64,000 bases of DNA from CAJBVG01 sp943372995 (GTDB taxonomy: Bacteria; Bacteroidota; Bacteroidia; Sphingobacteriales; Sphingobacteriaceae), in NCBI GenBank assembly GCA_943372995.1, contig CALSAQ010000001.1, positions 62,001 through 126,000 on the forward strand. The letters run 5' to 3'. A program made the position numbers and the translations under genes. Within the stretch, counting starts at the first letter, position 1, and every line of letters begins with the position of its first letter. Below are positions 13,088 through 21,254 of the stretch, piece after piece. The notes beneath the pieces are model-generated. The model saw only the letters and a program-made list of their open reading frames with translations. It had not been told where the DNA came from and made no database searches.

Positions 13088-15889
13088 CTATTCTTTTATA
13101 AATTTACTCGTAAACGATTTTCCTGATATTTCAGAAATACTTCTAATCAAATATAAGCCTTTTTCCAAATTACTTACATCTAATATTTTATTCTCATGAC
13201 TAGCGATTCTGTAAGTAGATATAACTCTACCGTTGATATCGCATAATTGAACTTGATTGTATTCTTCTGTATCAGTGAATATATTAATAGAAATTAGATC
13301 TGTTGTAGGGTTTGGATATAGAACAATTTCTTGTATTCCACCATAAACATTTCTTTGTTGGATATTACTATTTTCTGCAACGGCTGCATTTTGCTTAGTC
13401 CAGAGGATAGAAATTATTTCTCCATAAGTAGATTTCTTTCCATTAGAATCAACCATACTTACTCTGTAATAGTTATATCCTTTTGTAGGTTTGGTGTCTA
13501 AGATTGTGTACACATTATAACCTGAGTTATTGCTGTATGCAATAACTTCTTTTGGTTTCATTACACTGAATTTTTTAAGGTCGGTGCTTTTTTCAACAGT
13601 ATAGTATGCAATATTTTTCTCTCTATTAGTATTCCAATGTACACTGATGTTATTAGAATTTACTTGACCATAGAAGTTGTTAATTTTAGTAGCTGTGCTT
13701 GTATCGGGTTTAAAGATTAATTTAAAACGATCGTTACCAGCTGAAGCAGCATTTTGATCTAGATTAAACACATAGCTATTAGCTTGTTTAAGATTTACGG
13801 TTTGATTTGCGTAATTATCTACTAAAAATACATCTAGGTTTTTAGGGAAATATTCTACAGATTCTAGTTTAATATTATAAGTTCCAATCGCTTTAATTCC
13901 ATCTACAAAACTGAAGAAAGATAAAGAAATGGTATCATTCGCAGTAGGAGTAGGGAAGTAGTTAATCGCAAGATTTCTTAAGTCGGTAGAACGAGAGTAA
14001 AAGTTCAAATTGTTATCGTTGAAAAATTTAGCTGCATCCGACATGTCTATACCAGATTTATGTGCAGTATCACCTAATACGATTACTAACTCATCTGTAT
14101 TTTCATTGTCGCGAGTAGCTTTCAATTTTAGTTTAGGGAACACAACACTTGATTTTTGTTCTCTAAAGAAATTAGGAGCTAAATTGCTTGATGTTTTTGC
14201 AGTTTCTCTAAATATTACTGAAGGATTTGCAGCAGTAGTACGAATGAAAAATCCTTGAGAAGATGCAATTAAAGGAGAGCCACCATTTACACTAGTTTCT
14301 GTTGAAACATCGTAAGTAGCATAAGCTCCAGTGCTAGGATTAATAACATAGATTACATTACCAATATTTGTTTTAGTAATGTTTCCGCTTGTCCAGTCGA
14401 TGTTCGACATGTAAGGGTTTCCAATCAAGTTAAATCCATCCGCAGTAGGAGTATGTGGAGTATATGTTAATTGTGATGAAATATCATAAGTTCCCTGGTT
14501 CAAATTACCAGTAAAATCAACAGTTGTATTATCAGGAGTAGCCCAATTTAAAAAAGGATCTTGAGTATTTCTGCTACCTCTAACAAACACAGAAACGCCT
14601 TTTCCAACAGGTATATTTGTGTTTAAAACAGCTGGATTAGACCAACCATTAGATGATGCACCAGTAACGGTTTCGTCATAGGTTCTTGCTGAAGAGCTAT
14701 TATTTGGAGAATTATCGAATCCATTTGTAGCACCACCAGCACCAGTAACAAACATATCATCTATAAATTGGTAATAGTTGTAATTACCAGAAATATTTGC
14801 AGGAGAAGAGAAGAATCTCCAACGTCTGCGACCACTTCCTCCTGGTACATAACGCTGAGCGATTACTTTACCATTCACAGTGCCGTTTGATAAATCTGAA
14901 ACTCTTGCAGTTCCAGATGCATTAGATAGTAAAATTAATTTATTATTGGTGTTTAATACACCACCATTACTTACTGATAAAGTGTTATCTAACTCCAAAG
15001 TATCGTCGATAGTTAACCCATTCGGACGAGTAATGGTTAAGTTGTTTAAAGTTCTTGTTGAGCTAGAAGTCTGACTCATATATAAAGTACCAGTACCACC
15101 AGTGCCTCCAACGGTAATGTTTGAGGTTGTACTTCCAATGATATTTCCTGAAGTTCTAGAAGTTGTACCATTAATGGTTAATGTATTTCCATTAATGCTT
15201 AAGCTTCCAGCATCTAAGTTTAATGTGCCATTTACGGTAAAGCTTCCACCTGCTGTTTTTGTTCCAGAACCCGAGATTGTTAAATTATTATAAGTGGTAG
15301 CAGTGATGGTTTGTACACCAGCATTGTTATAGTTAATTGTTCCAGAACCTTCATTTAATAAACCACCACCGGTAATTGTACCGCCTATATTCATAGTGCC
15401 TGTACCTGTAAAGTCTAAAATACAACGATCGCCAGAGGTTCCAGCTAAATCGAAGTTACCAGTTAGGTTCAGAGTACCATTTCCAATGTCTATGATTGCG
15501 TCGCGGTCGTTATCACCTGAGTTTTCTAAATAAAGATCGCCGCCAACATGCATAGTTCCATTAGCGATATCAATTTTTTTATGACGACCGTCGCTTGTAG
15601 AAACCTCTAATACCACGTCTTCATCAACAGTAAGCACATTGCTACCTGAAATAAATACTGTAGTTGCACGATTCCCAGTTGCAAGAGTTAATGAATTACA
15701 TCTAGCATTATTAACATTTACTGTACAGGTAGAATTGTTCGCAATGATTGCATCTTTAGTGCCATCAGGAATACCATTCGACCATCGAGCACCAGAATTC
15801 CAGTTACCAGAACCCGAGAAAGTAGTGGTTTGAGCAAAACTGAGTTGAATGAGAAAGATGCCAATGAATGTTGTTAATAGTCTTTTCAT
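13088..15889 (-). CDS. Large secreted protein with A-type T9SS sorting domain
   Basis: 933 residues. A signal peptide ends at SFAQ20. Residues 25-330 carry glycine/threonine-rich beta-helix-like repeats (GNWNSGARWSNGIPDGTKDAIIA, GTLNLTGNFDLAG, FTVNGTLNLDAGSLSINGN). A middle region has GGSGRRRWRFFSSPA and FNLIGNPYMSNIDW, seen in many Bacteroidota surface proteins. An FN3-like part follows (VHWNTNREKNIAYYTVEKS). The C-terminus is an A-type sorting domain (LYPNPTTDLISINIF, GRVISTYRI, LEKGLYLIRS, SFTSKFIKE), which directs export by the type IX system and anchoring or release. It is probably an adhesin or matrix protein; no enzyme motif was seen. The PID-CTERM-like gene lies 5 nt downstream. Confidence 0.88.
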   Translation of the reverse strand: MKRLLTTFIGIFLIQLSFAQTTTFSGSGNWNSGARWSNGIPDGTKDAIIANNSTCTVNVNNARCNSLTLATGNRATTVFISGSNVLTVDEDVVLEVSTSDGRHKKIDIANGTMHVGGDLYLENSGDNDRDAIIDIGNGTLNLTGNFDLAGTSGDRCILDFTGTGTMNIGGTITGGGLLNEGSGTINYNNAGVQTITATTYNNLTISGSGTKTAGGSFTVNGTLNLDAGSLSINGNTLTINGTTSRTSGNIIGSTTSNITVGGTGGTGTLYMSQTSSSTRTLNNLTITRPNGLTIDDTLELDNTLSVSNGGVLNTNNKLILLSNASGTARVSDLSNGTVNGKVIAQRYVPGGSGRRRWRFFSSPANISGNYNYYQFIDDMFVTGAGGATNGFDNSPNNSSSARTYDETVTGASSNGWSNPAVLNTNIPVGKGVSVFVRGSRNTQDPFLNWATPDNTTVDFTGNLNQGTYDISSQLTYTPHTPTADGFNLIGNPYMSNIDWTSGNITKTNIGNVIYVINPSTGAYATYDVSTETSVNGGSPLIASSQGFFIRTTAANPSVIFRETAKTSSNLAPNFFREQKSSVVFPKLKLKATRDNENTDELVIVLGDTAHKSGIDMSDAAKFFNDNNLNFYSRSTDLRNLAINYFPTPTANDTISLSFFSFVDGIKAIGTYNIKLESVEYFPKNLDVFLVDNYANQTVNLKQANSYVFNLDQNAASAGNDRFKLIFKPDTSTATKINNFYGQVNSNNISVHWNTNREKNIAYYTVEKSTDLKKFSVMKPKEVIAYSNNSGYNVYTILDTKPTKGYNYYRVSMVDSNGKKSTYGEIISILWTKQNAAVAENSNIQQRNVYGGIQEIVLYPNPTTDLISINIFTDTEEYNQVQLCDINGRVISTYRIASHENKILDVSNLEKGLYLIRSISEISGKSFTSKFIKE

Positions 15890-15920
15890 TGTTGTTTTAT
15901 ATAGGTTGATTTTAATATTA

Positions 15921-15928
15921 CAAAAGTA
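15921..15928 (-). promoter_or_regulatory. Putative -7 element for T9SS cargo gene
   Basis: The minus strand reads TACTTTTG, an exact TAnnTTTG match, 31 nt before the start at 15889. No -33 TTG was seen at the standard spacing. Confidence 0.4.
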
Positions 15929-16075
15929 CTAATTATATATGATTTAACTTCATTATTAATAACTTATAGTACATGTGTTTGCTGTTAAAATGAGCTTTTT
16001 GAACTGTAATTATCTACGTTATAAAATACTACTTGGTTCTTTGTAAGAATATTTAAGTACTAAAATTTTAAAAAT

Positions 16076-16201
16076 AGAAATACCCCGAATTAACGAGGTA
16101 TTTCTGAGAGAGCTCAATTAAATTAACAACAACGGTAAGAGTATTTCAATCACTGTGCCAAAACCTAAAAATGTGTTTAAAGTGCCATTAAGGCACTTTT
16201 T
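16076..16201 (+). ncRNA. Candidate small RNA ending in an orphan terminator
   Basis: A 9-bp perfect stem, AGAAATACC (16076-16084) with GGTATTTCT (16097-16105), is followed by about 70 nt of single-stranded-looking sequence and then a strong terminator at 16179-16201. No open frame of useful length explains the terminator. I could not match it to 6S, tmRNA, RNase P or SRP RNA. The 5' end is uncertain and no exact TAnnTTTG was found upstream. This is only a candidate. Confidence 0.3.
16179..16201 (+). terminator. Strong orphan intrinsic terminator
   Basis: A perfect 8-bp stem, AAAGTGCC (16179-16186), ATTAA loop and GGCACTTT (16192-16199), running into TTTTT. It points along the plus strand, where no coding gene lies upstream. 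Confidence 0.75.
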
Positions 16202-16270
16202 GTATTATTTAAGTATTGAAATCATCCCATTATTGGTGGTGTTTTCTCTAAATGGGAAGAGGAGTTTTGA

Positions 16271-16373
16271 ATTGTGAGTTATAAGTTATGAGTTTCTCTG
16301 CGCCTCTGTGTCTCTGTGATTAGGAATTAAAACGATTAAAAATCACGAGCTACGAGGTACGAAATACGAGTTA
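16271..16373. repeat. Short-period intergenic repeats
   Basis: Two clusters. At 16271-16320 there are TTGTGAGTTATAAGTTATGAG units followed by a CTCTGCGCCTCTGTGTCTCTGTG tract. At 16344-16373 there are CACGAGCTACGAGGTACG-type units. Both have a 7-9-nt period. The CTCTG tract has a related CAGAG tract at 53029-53047. Confidence 0.5.
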
Positions 16374-16381
16374 GGGGAAAC

Positions 16382-16408
16382 AAAAAAAGCAACCTAGTTG
16401 GTTGCTTT
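16382..16408 (-). terminator. Terminator after tRNA-Pro
   Basis: A perfect 9-bp stem, AAAGCAACC (16386-16394) with GGTTGCTTT (16400-16408), and an A-run at its left that becomes a T-run on the minus strand. It lies 9 nt past the tRNA-Pro 3' end. Confidence 0.8.
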
Positions 16409-16417
16409 CATTTTAAG

Positions 16418-16492
16418 TCGGGGTGGCAAGATTCGAACTTGCGACCTTCTGGTCCCAAACCAGACGCGATAACCGGGCTACGCTACACCCCG
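16418..16492 (-). tRNA. tRNA-Pro (TGG anticodon)
   Basis: Minus strand: acceptor CGGGGTG pairs with CACCCCG, discriminator A, D-arm GCGTAGCCCGGTTATCGC, anticodon stem TCTGG/CCAGA with loop TTTGGGA (TGG), and T-arm GCAAGTTCGAATCTTGC. 75 nt, CCA not encoded. A TACTTTTG (-7-like) lies at 16508-16515 upstream. Confidence 0.93.
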
Positions 16493-16590
16493 AACTTTTA
16501 AGGTTTGCAAAAGTAGTAAAAAAACTGGTTTTTTGCTTACCTAAACTTTTATTAATCTCTAATACTTGATATTCAATGAGATTAATTTTG

Positions 16591-16678
16591 CGGTGAGGGA
16601 GGGATTCGAACCCTCGGTACCCTTTTGGGGTACGACGGTTTAGCAAACCGTTCCTTTCGGCCTCTCAGGCACCTCACC
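16591..16678 (-). tRNA. tRNA-Ser (GCT anticodon)
   Basis: Minus strand: acceptor GGTGAGG pairs with CCTCACC, discriminator G. The anticodon stem ACGGT/ACCGT encloses TTGCTAA (GCT). A long variable arm (GTACCCCAAAAGGGTAC) marks class II. The T-arm is GAGGGTTCGAATCCCTC. 88 nt, CCA not encoded. Confidence 0.93.
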
Positions 16679-16687
16679 AACGGGACG

Positions 16688-16717
16688 CAAATATACTGTT
16701 TCGAGGATACTATGCAA
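16688..16717 (-). promoter_or_regulatory. tRNA-Ser promoter, TTG-N19-TATATTTG
   Basis: On the minus strand a -33 TTG (16715-16717) is followed after exactly 19 nt by the -7 TATATTTG (16688-16695). This is a full match to the Bacteroidota housekeeping promoter. It is divergent from the tRNA-Arg promoter about 60 bp away. Confidence 0.75.
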
Positions 16718-16778
16718 AAAAAATATAGTTCATTTCATCATCTTATTGAAATTCAATCCAAAATGTTTTTTTTAAACC

Positions 16779-16808
16779 TTGAGTGCTCTAAATTGGAATA
16801 TATATTTG
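16779..16808 (+). promoter_or_regulatory. tRNA-Arg promoter, TTG-N19-TATATTTG
   Basis: A -33 TTG (16779-16781), a 19-nt spacer and the -7 TATATTTG (16801-16808). The predicted leader before the mature tRNA is about 33 nt. Confidence 0.75.
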
Positions 16809-16846
16809 CAAAACTCAGCTTAAACTCGTTTATTTGCGCCCTAATT

Positions 16847-16920
16847 GGTTCGGTAGCTCAGCTGGATAGAGCAACGGTTTTCTAAACCGTGGGTCACAGG
16901 TTCGAATCCTGTCCGGACTA
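16847..16920 (+). tRNA. tRNA-Arg (TCT anticodon)
   Basis: Acceptor GGTTCGG pairs with CCGGACT (two wobble pairs), discriminator A. D-arm is TAGCTCAGCTGGATAGAGCA. The anticodon stem ACGGT/ACCGT encloses TTTCTAA (TCT). T-arm is CACAGGTTCGAATCCTGT. 74 nt, CCA not encoded. Confidence 0.93.
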
Positions 16921-16930
16921 CAAAAAAAAT

Positions 16931-16963
16931 AAAAAAGCCTCATGTATTTTGAGGCTTTTTTTT
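16931..16963 (+). terminator. Terminator after tRNA-Arg
   Basis: A perfect 11-bp stem, AAAAAGCCTCA with TGAGGCTTTTT, followed by more T. It starts 11 nt after the tRNA. Confidence 0.85.
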
Positions 16964-17162
16964 GTACAAACTTTATACACTGTATTCTAAATATTAACTC
17001 TGTTTACCACAACAGCTAAGTGTTTAAAAGAGTAGCTATTATGTTCAATAATAAACTCTAAATGTTAATTTGTTAATAGTTAATTAATGTTGTAATTAAC
17101 TTAAATTCAGGATAGTTTTCCTTTTCTATACCATTATGTAACGAAATTGTTCTATTTGGCAC

Positions 17163-17170
17163 TAGTTTTG
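17163..17170 (+). promoter_or_regulatory. Putative -7 element of the giant T9SS operon
   Basis: TAGTTTTG matches TAnnTTTG, 31 nt before the start at 17202. No TTG occurs 19-21 nt upstream, though TTG occurs closer at 17147. From 16964 to this point I see only AT-rich sequence. Confidence 0.4.
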
Positions 17171-17201
17171 TATATATTTAGCGTTCCAATATTAGCTAAA
17201 C

Positions 17202-20200
17202 ATGAATAGAACACTTAAAAAGTATATTCTAGCACTTACTGCTATACTTTTGTTTGTTGCAAATACTTCAAACGCTACACATTTAAGAGGAGGAGAAATT
17301 ACATGGAGATGTGTAACAGTCGGTGGAAAAAGTAAATACGTATTTAAAGTCGTTGTGTATAAAAATTGCACTAGTTTTTATCAAATGCAACAGCTTGATG
17401 AGATCCATATATGCGGTTTAAATGGGATATTGAGCCAAGCACTAAATGCCGGCTTTTTAGTTAAAAATCCATCTGTACCGCTTATCAATGGAGATGGTTC
17501 TGCTATTAATATTGAATTAAAAGATTCTGTTGATATTTCACCTTCGTGTAGTTACCCCACTGTAAATCCCCTAGTTTGTAGAGTACCTCAGAATCAATCT
17601 GACTTGGGTGCAATAGAGAAATATACTTATGAGTCTGGTCCTATTGATTTTGGTGGAATTTTACCTCCAACAGACCCTAATAACCCATTCATCTTCACAT
17701 ATAATACTACAGCAAGAGATGGTGCCGAAAATTTAAGAGAACCATTTGCATCAGGGCCTTTTTCTTTAGTTTCAAAAATGTTTCCATTTTATCCAAATGG
17801 TTCTACAAATGCGCAATCGGTACAAGAATGTTTTGATAGTGCTCCCGATTTTTCAGAAGCTCCAGCGGCTATTTTATATACTTCTGGTTTAGATTATGTA
17901 TTTAATAACAATGCAACAGATGTAGATTTAGATAATTTATACTACGACTTTGCTACACCATACTTTGACATTAACGCAGCAGGCTGTCCAATAAATTATG
18001 AACCAGTAGAACTTTGGGAAAATTACGATTATCATAGTGAAAAGAACCCTTTTGGGTTAGCCTCAGATGAATATAGTTTTAACAACTATACTGGTGAATT
18101 TATTTTTAAGCCATTAGTTAATGGTGACTATGTTTCGGCAATTAAAGTAGCTTCATACAAATGCGATCAAAAAGTTTCAGAGATATATAGAGATTTTAAA
18201 GTGGCAATTTTAATACCAGATGAAACTCAAAACTCGAACAGATTCCCTACCTTTTACAAACCATTTAAAGATGTACAGAACAAACCTTCCAGTTCTATTA
18301 ATATTATAGCTGGAGAAACTATTTTGGTTCCAATTGTAGTAAGGGATTCCTTAGCATCTCCTGATCCTTTCGGGAATATGATTAGCCCACAAGAATTGGA
18401 ATTAACAGTAAATGGTATGGCTATGGGATTCAGAGACCGTGATACTACCACTGGTTGTCCGTACCCACCGTGTGCTATGTTAACTAAAATAAAAGGTAAC
18501 TATGATTACACCTCAAGAACAGATACTCCAATTGTTATTGTGAATACACCAGGAGAAATATTTGGTTATGGATATAATTTAGGAACTGAATATGGAAAAT
18601 TTTCTAATGACACTGTATGGCTATATTGGCCAACAAGTTGTTCGAATTTAACCAAAAAAGATGATTGTAACGGACTTACCTATAGTAGGTACAATTTTGT
18701 AGTTACATCTAAAGATAACTTCTGTAGAGTACCAGGTAAAAATATTAGAACATTTACTATTAATGTAATGCCACCTGATTTTTACCTATCTCCACCTATA
18801 CGTTGTATCACTTACGACCAGGTGACTAGAAATGTTAAAATGAATTGGACTACTTCAACTGGTGATCCAAAAACATTTGTCAGATTCGATATTTATAGAA
18901 ACAATACTGTGATACATTCTACAACTGATATTACCACTGTGGAATATGTAGATATCTCACCAGAAGCTAGTCCTGATTCTACTTATTATGTTAGAGCGGT
19001 TAACTTATGTAATGTAGAAGACGAAGTATCACCAGTTAAACCAATTACATTAGAAGCTGTATTTGCAAAAAGCAATGAGGCTAGATTATTATGGAATCCA
19101 ATAAGAACACCTAATTTAAGTTCTTTTAAAGGATATACTGTTTATAGAAGTCAAACAGAAAACCCATTTGCATGGGAAAAAATAGTTGATGCAGATGGAG
19201 ATACCACCAATACATTTGCTATTGATAGATATGACTTATGTAGCGATACTACTTATTATAAAGTTGAAGCTTTTGATACTATTGGTTGTTTTTCAATATC
19301 AACTATTGATACCATATTTCATCCTATTTTAACAGCGTCAGTTAAAACTGATACCGTTTGCCAAGGAACTCCAACTCAATTCGTAGTTACTGGTTTAGGT
19401 GGTGGTATTGCACCTTACAGAACGGTGAGATGGGTTGGTGAAGAAGGTTTTAGTGCAGGAAATGAAGATACCGTTTTATATATTTTCCCAACTCACGGTA
19501 AAAAAGCATATACCTTCACAGTGATAGATGCTAAAGGTTGTAGATTGGATATTACGGATACCGTTTTCGTTCGTCAACTGCCTGAATTTACCATGGAAAG
19601 CGATTCAGCATGTCCATTTTCGATTATCAATTTTGGATTAAATATAACATCACCAGTTCCTATCGACTCAGTTTTTTGGTTAGGGGATTATGATGTTGCT
19701 CAAGGCAAATATCTTTTTGAAAAATCAGGACCATATTTTGATCCTCTTTATTCATTCCCTAAATGGATTTTTTCTACGAATAATGGAGTGGGTAAATTCC
19801 CAATCATTGTTACATTGAAAGATATCTATGGCTGTACTACAACTATAGTGGATACAGCAAAAACTGGAGAGCCATATATAGAGTTATTAAGTGATCCTGC
19901 TCAATGTTTTGATACCAAAAAAGACAGTATAAAAATTTTACCAAGATATCTAACCAAACCATATAACACTGTTCAGTGGATTGATAATAACACTAACCAA
20001 GTATTATATCAAATGAATGATGGAAAAGATGCTTTTCCATTATCAATAGTTGCAGGTAGAAGATATGTAAATCTAAGAGTAAGAATTGAAGATGTTAAAG
20101 GTTGTCAGGCTGAATTAACTCAACAATTTACATTGGCCCCTTGGTTCGATTTTAAACCCGACTCATTATGTATTGGTGATGTGGCAAATTTGAAAATTGA

Positions 20201-21206
20201 ATATAAACCTATTAGTGATAGTGCAAACTATACATACTTATGGGAATTAGATGCTAGTACAATCTCTACTGTAAGAGAACCAGTGCATACCTATGTTAGT
20301 AGTGGGCCAAAAGTGATAAGTTTATTGGTAACAGATACTATTACAGGTTGTACATCATTTATAAAAGATACTCTAACAGTAAGAGATCCTATGCTATTTA
20401 ACATTACTGTTGATTTAGCATGTGCTGGAGAAGAAACTGTTTTCAGAAGAATTATAGATCCGAGTAGACCAGCAAATGATACTGCATGGATTTGGACAAT
20501 CGACGAATCACCAAATGTGATTCCTAATAACACCATTATTTTAACAGACAAAGATTCTGTGGCGAATATTATGCTTCCTCCAAGTGATGGTTATTATAGA
20601 ATTTCATTAAGAGCTAATGATGCACTAACTGGTTGTTGGACAACAATAGATACTATTATGAAAGTATATAACCAACCAGACATAGATTTTGATGTAGATT
20701 CACTTAATTGTGCTGGACAAAACACACAATTTATTTCTAAAGTGGTGGGTAATACTGCACCATATACATACAGTTGGGTAGGTGAGGATAATTTTATGGA
20801 TACGGTTGCTAATCCTATGCATACCTATCCAGAAAATGGTGAAGAGTATTATACGGTAAGTTTATCTGTTACGAACAATGCAGGTTGTGTGGTAACTAAA
20901 ACTAAAAAGGTTAGAGTGTGTGATGATAAGAGAACTATAGTAAATGTTCCTCAGGTATTTAGTCCAGGAAGAGAAATAAATAATACACTTCAGGTAAATT
21001 ATACCAATGTGGATAATTTCTTATTTACAGTTTATAACAGATGGGGTATAGAAGTATTTAGAACTACTGATCCAGATTTTATATGGGATGGTAAAGATCA
21101 ATCAGGAGAATACTTATTAAACGGAACTTATGTATACATTATTAACGCAAACGGTTTAGGAAAACGTAATTACTTGAATAAAGGAACCATAGCAGTAGTA
21201 AGATAA
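17202..21206 (+). CDS. Giant secreted protein with B-type (gliding-motility-type) T9SS domain
   Basis: 1334 residues. A signal peptide ends near SNA25. The mature N-terminus begins THLRGGEITWRC, a Bacteroidota extracellular domain of unknown role (about 26-350), with many Cys. FN3-like units follow at about 530-700 (NVKMNWTTSTGDPKTFVRFDIYRN, EARLLWNPIRTPNLSSFKGYTVYRS). Several PKD-like domains follow at 710-1240, each starting near a VC/AC/LC motif. The C-terminus is a B-type sorting domain (VPQVFSPGREINNTLQVNY, FTVYNRWGIEVFR, FIWDGKDQSGEYLLNGTYVYII). It should be exported by T9SS and exposed on the surface or released. It is the first of four giant genes on one strand; the next starts 48 nt on. 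Confidence 0.88.
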   Translation: MNRTLKKYILALTAILLFVANTSNATHLRGGEITWRCVTVGGKSKYVFKVVVYKNCTSFYQMQQLDEIHICGLNGILSQALNAGFLVKNPSVPLINGDGSAINIELKDSVDISPSCSYPTVNPLVCRVPQNQSDLGAIEKYTYESGPIDFGGILPPTDPNNPFIFTYNTTARDGAENLREPFASGPFSLVSKMFPFYPNGSTNAQSVQECFDSAPDFSEAPAAILYTSGLDYVFNNNATDVDLDNLYYDFATPYFDINAAGCPINYEPVELWENYDYHSEKNPFGLASDEYSFNNYTGEFIFKPLVNGDYVSAIKVASYKCDQKVSEIYRDFKVAILIPDETQNSNRFPTFYKPFKDVQNKPSSSINIIAGETILVPIVVRDSLASPDPFGNMISPQELELTVNGMAMGFRDRDTTTGCPYPPCAMLTKIKGNYDYTSRTDTPIVIVNTPGEIFGYGYNLGTEYGKFSNDTVWLYWPTSCSNLTKKDDCNGLTYSRYNFVVTSKDNFCRVPGKNIRTFTINVMPPDFYLSPPIRCITYDQVTRNVKMNWTTSTGDPKTFVRFDIYRNNTVIHSTTDITTVEYVDISPEASPDSTYYVRAVNLCNVEDEVSPVKPITLEAVFAKSNEARLLWNPIRTPNLSSFKGYTVYRSQTENPFAWEKIVDADGDTTNTFAIDRYDLCSDTTYYKVEAFDTIGCFSISTIDTIFHPILTASVKTDTVCQGTPTQFVVTGLGGGIAPYRTVRWVGEEGFSAGNEDTVLYIFPTHGKKAYTFTVIDAKGCRLDITDTVFVRQLPEFTMESDSACPFSIINFGLNITSPVPIDSVFWLGDYDVAQGKYLFEKSGPYFDPLYSFPKWIFSTNNGVGKFPIIVTLKDIYGCTTTIVDTAKTGEPYIELLSDPAQCFDTKKDSIKILPRYLTKPYNTVQWIDNNTNQVLYQMNDGKDAFPLSIVAGRRYVNLRVRIEDVKGCQAELTQQFTLAPWFDFKPDSLCIGDVANLKIEYKPISDSANYTYLWELDASTISTVREPVHTYVSSGPKVISLLVTDTITGCTSFIKDTLTVRDPMLFNITVDLACAGEETVFRRIIDPSRPANDTAWIWTIDESPNVIPNNTIILTDKDSVANIMLPPSDGYYRISLRANDALTGCWTTIDTIMKVYNQPDIDFDVDSLNCAGQNTQFISKVVGNTAPYTYSWVGEDNFMDTVANPMHTYPENGEEYYTVSLSVTNNAGCVVTKTKKVRVCDDKRTIVNVPQVFSPGREINNTLQVNYTNVDNFLFTVYNRWGIEVFRTTDPDFIWDGKDQSGEYLLNGTYVYIINANGLGKRNYLNKGTIAVVR

Positions 21207-21254
21207 TAGTTTGGCATAATAATTGGCAATGTAACAACAGCAAAAAACTAGACA

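Larger units (their letters stand above)
15929..16417. other. Gene-free interval with hairpins and simple repeats
   Basis: No credible protein gene is present. The interval holds an AT-rich stretch (15929-16070), a perfect hairpin at 16076-16105, an intrinsic terminator at 16179-16201 with no protein gene before it on the plus strand, short-period repeats at 16271-16373, and the tRNA-Pro terminator at 16382-16408. Confidence 0.6.

Noticed and set aside
14010..15833. Several plus-strand open frames of 60-80 codons inside the T9SS gene
   Set aside because: They are mirror frames of a repetitive Thr/Gly/Asn-rich coding sequence.
13088..15889. Autotransporter (type V) identity suggested by beta-helix repeats
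   Set aside because: There is no C-terminal barrel; the end is an A-type T9SS sorting domain.
16413..16885. Open frames covering the tRNA cluster on both strands
   Set aside because: They translate tRNA genes, which are well supported by structure and promoters.
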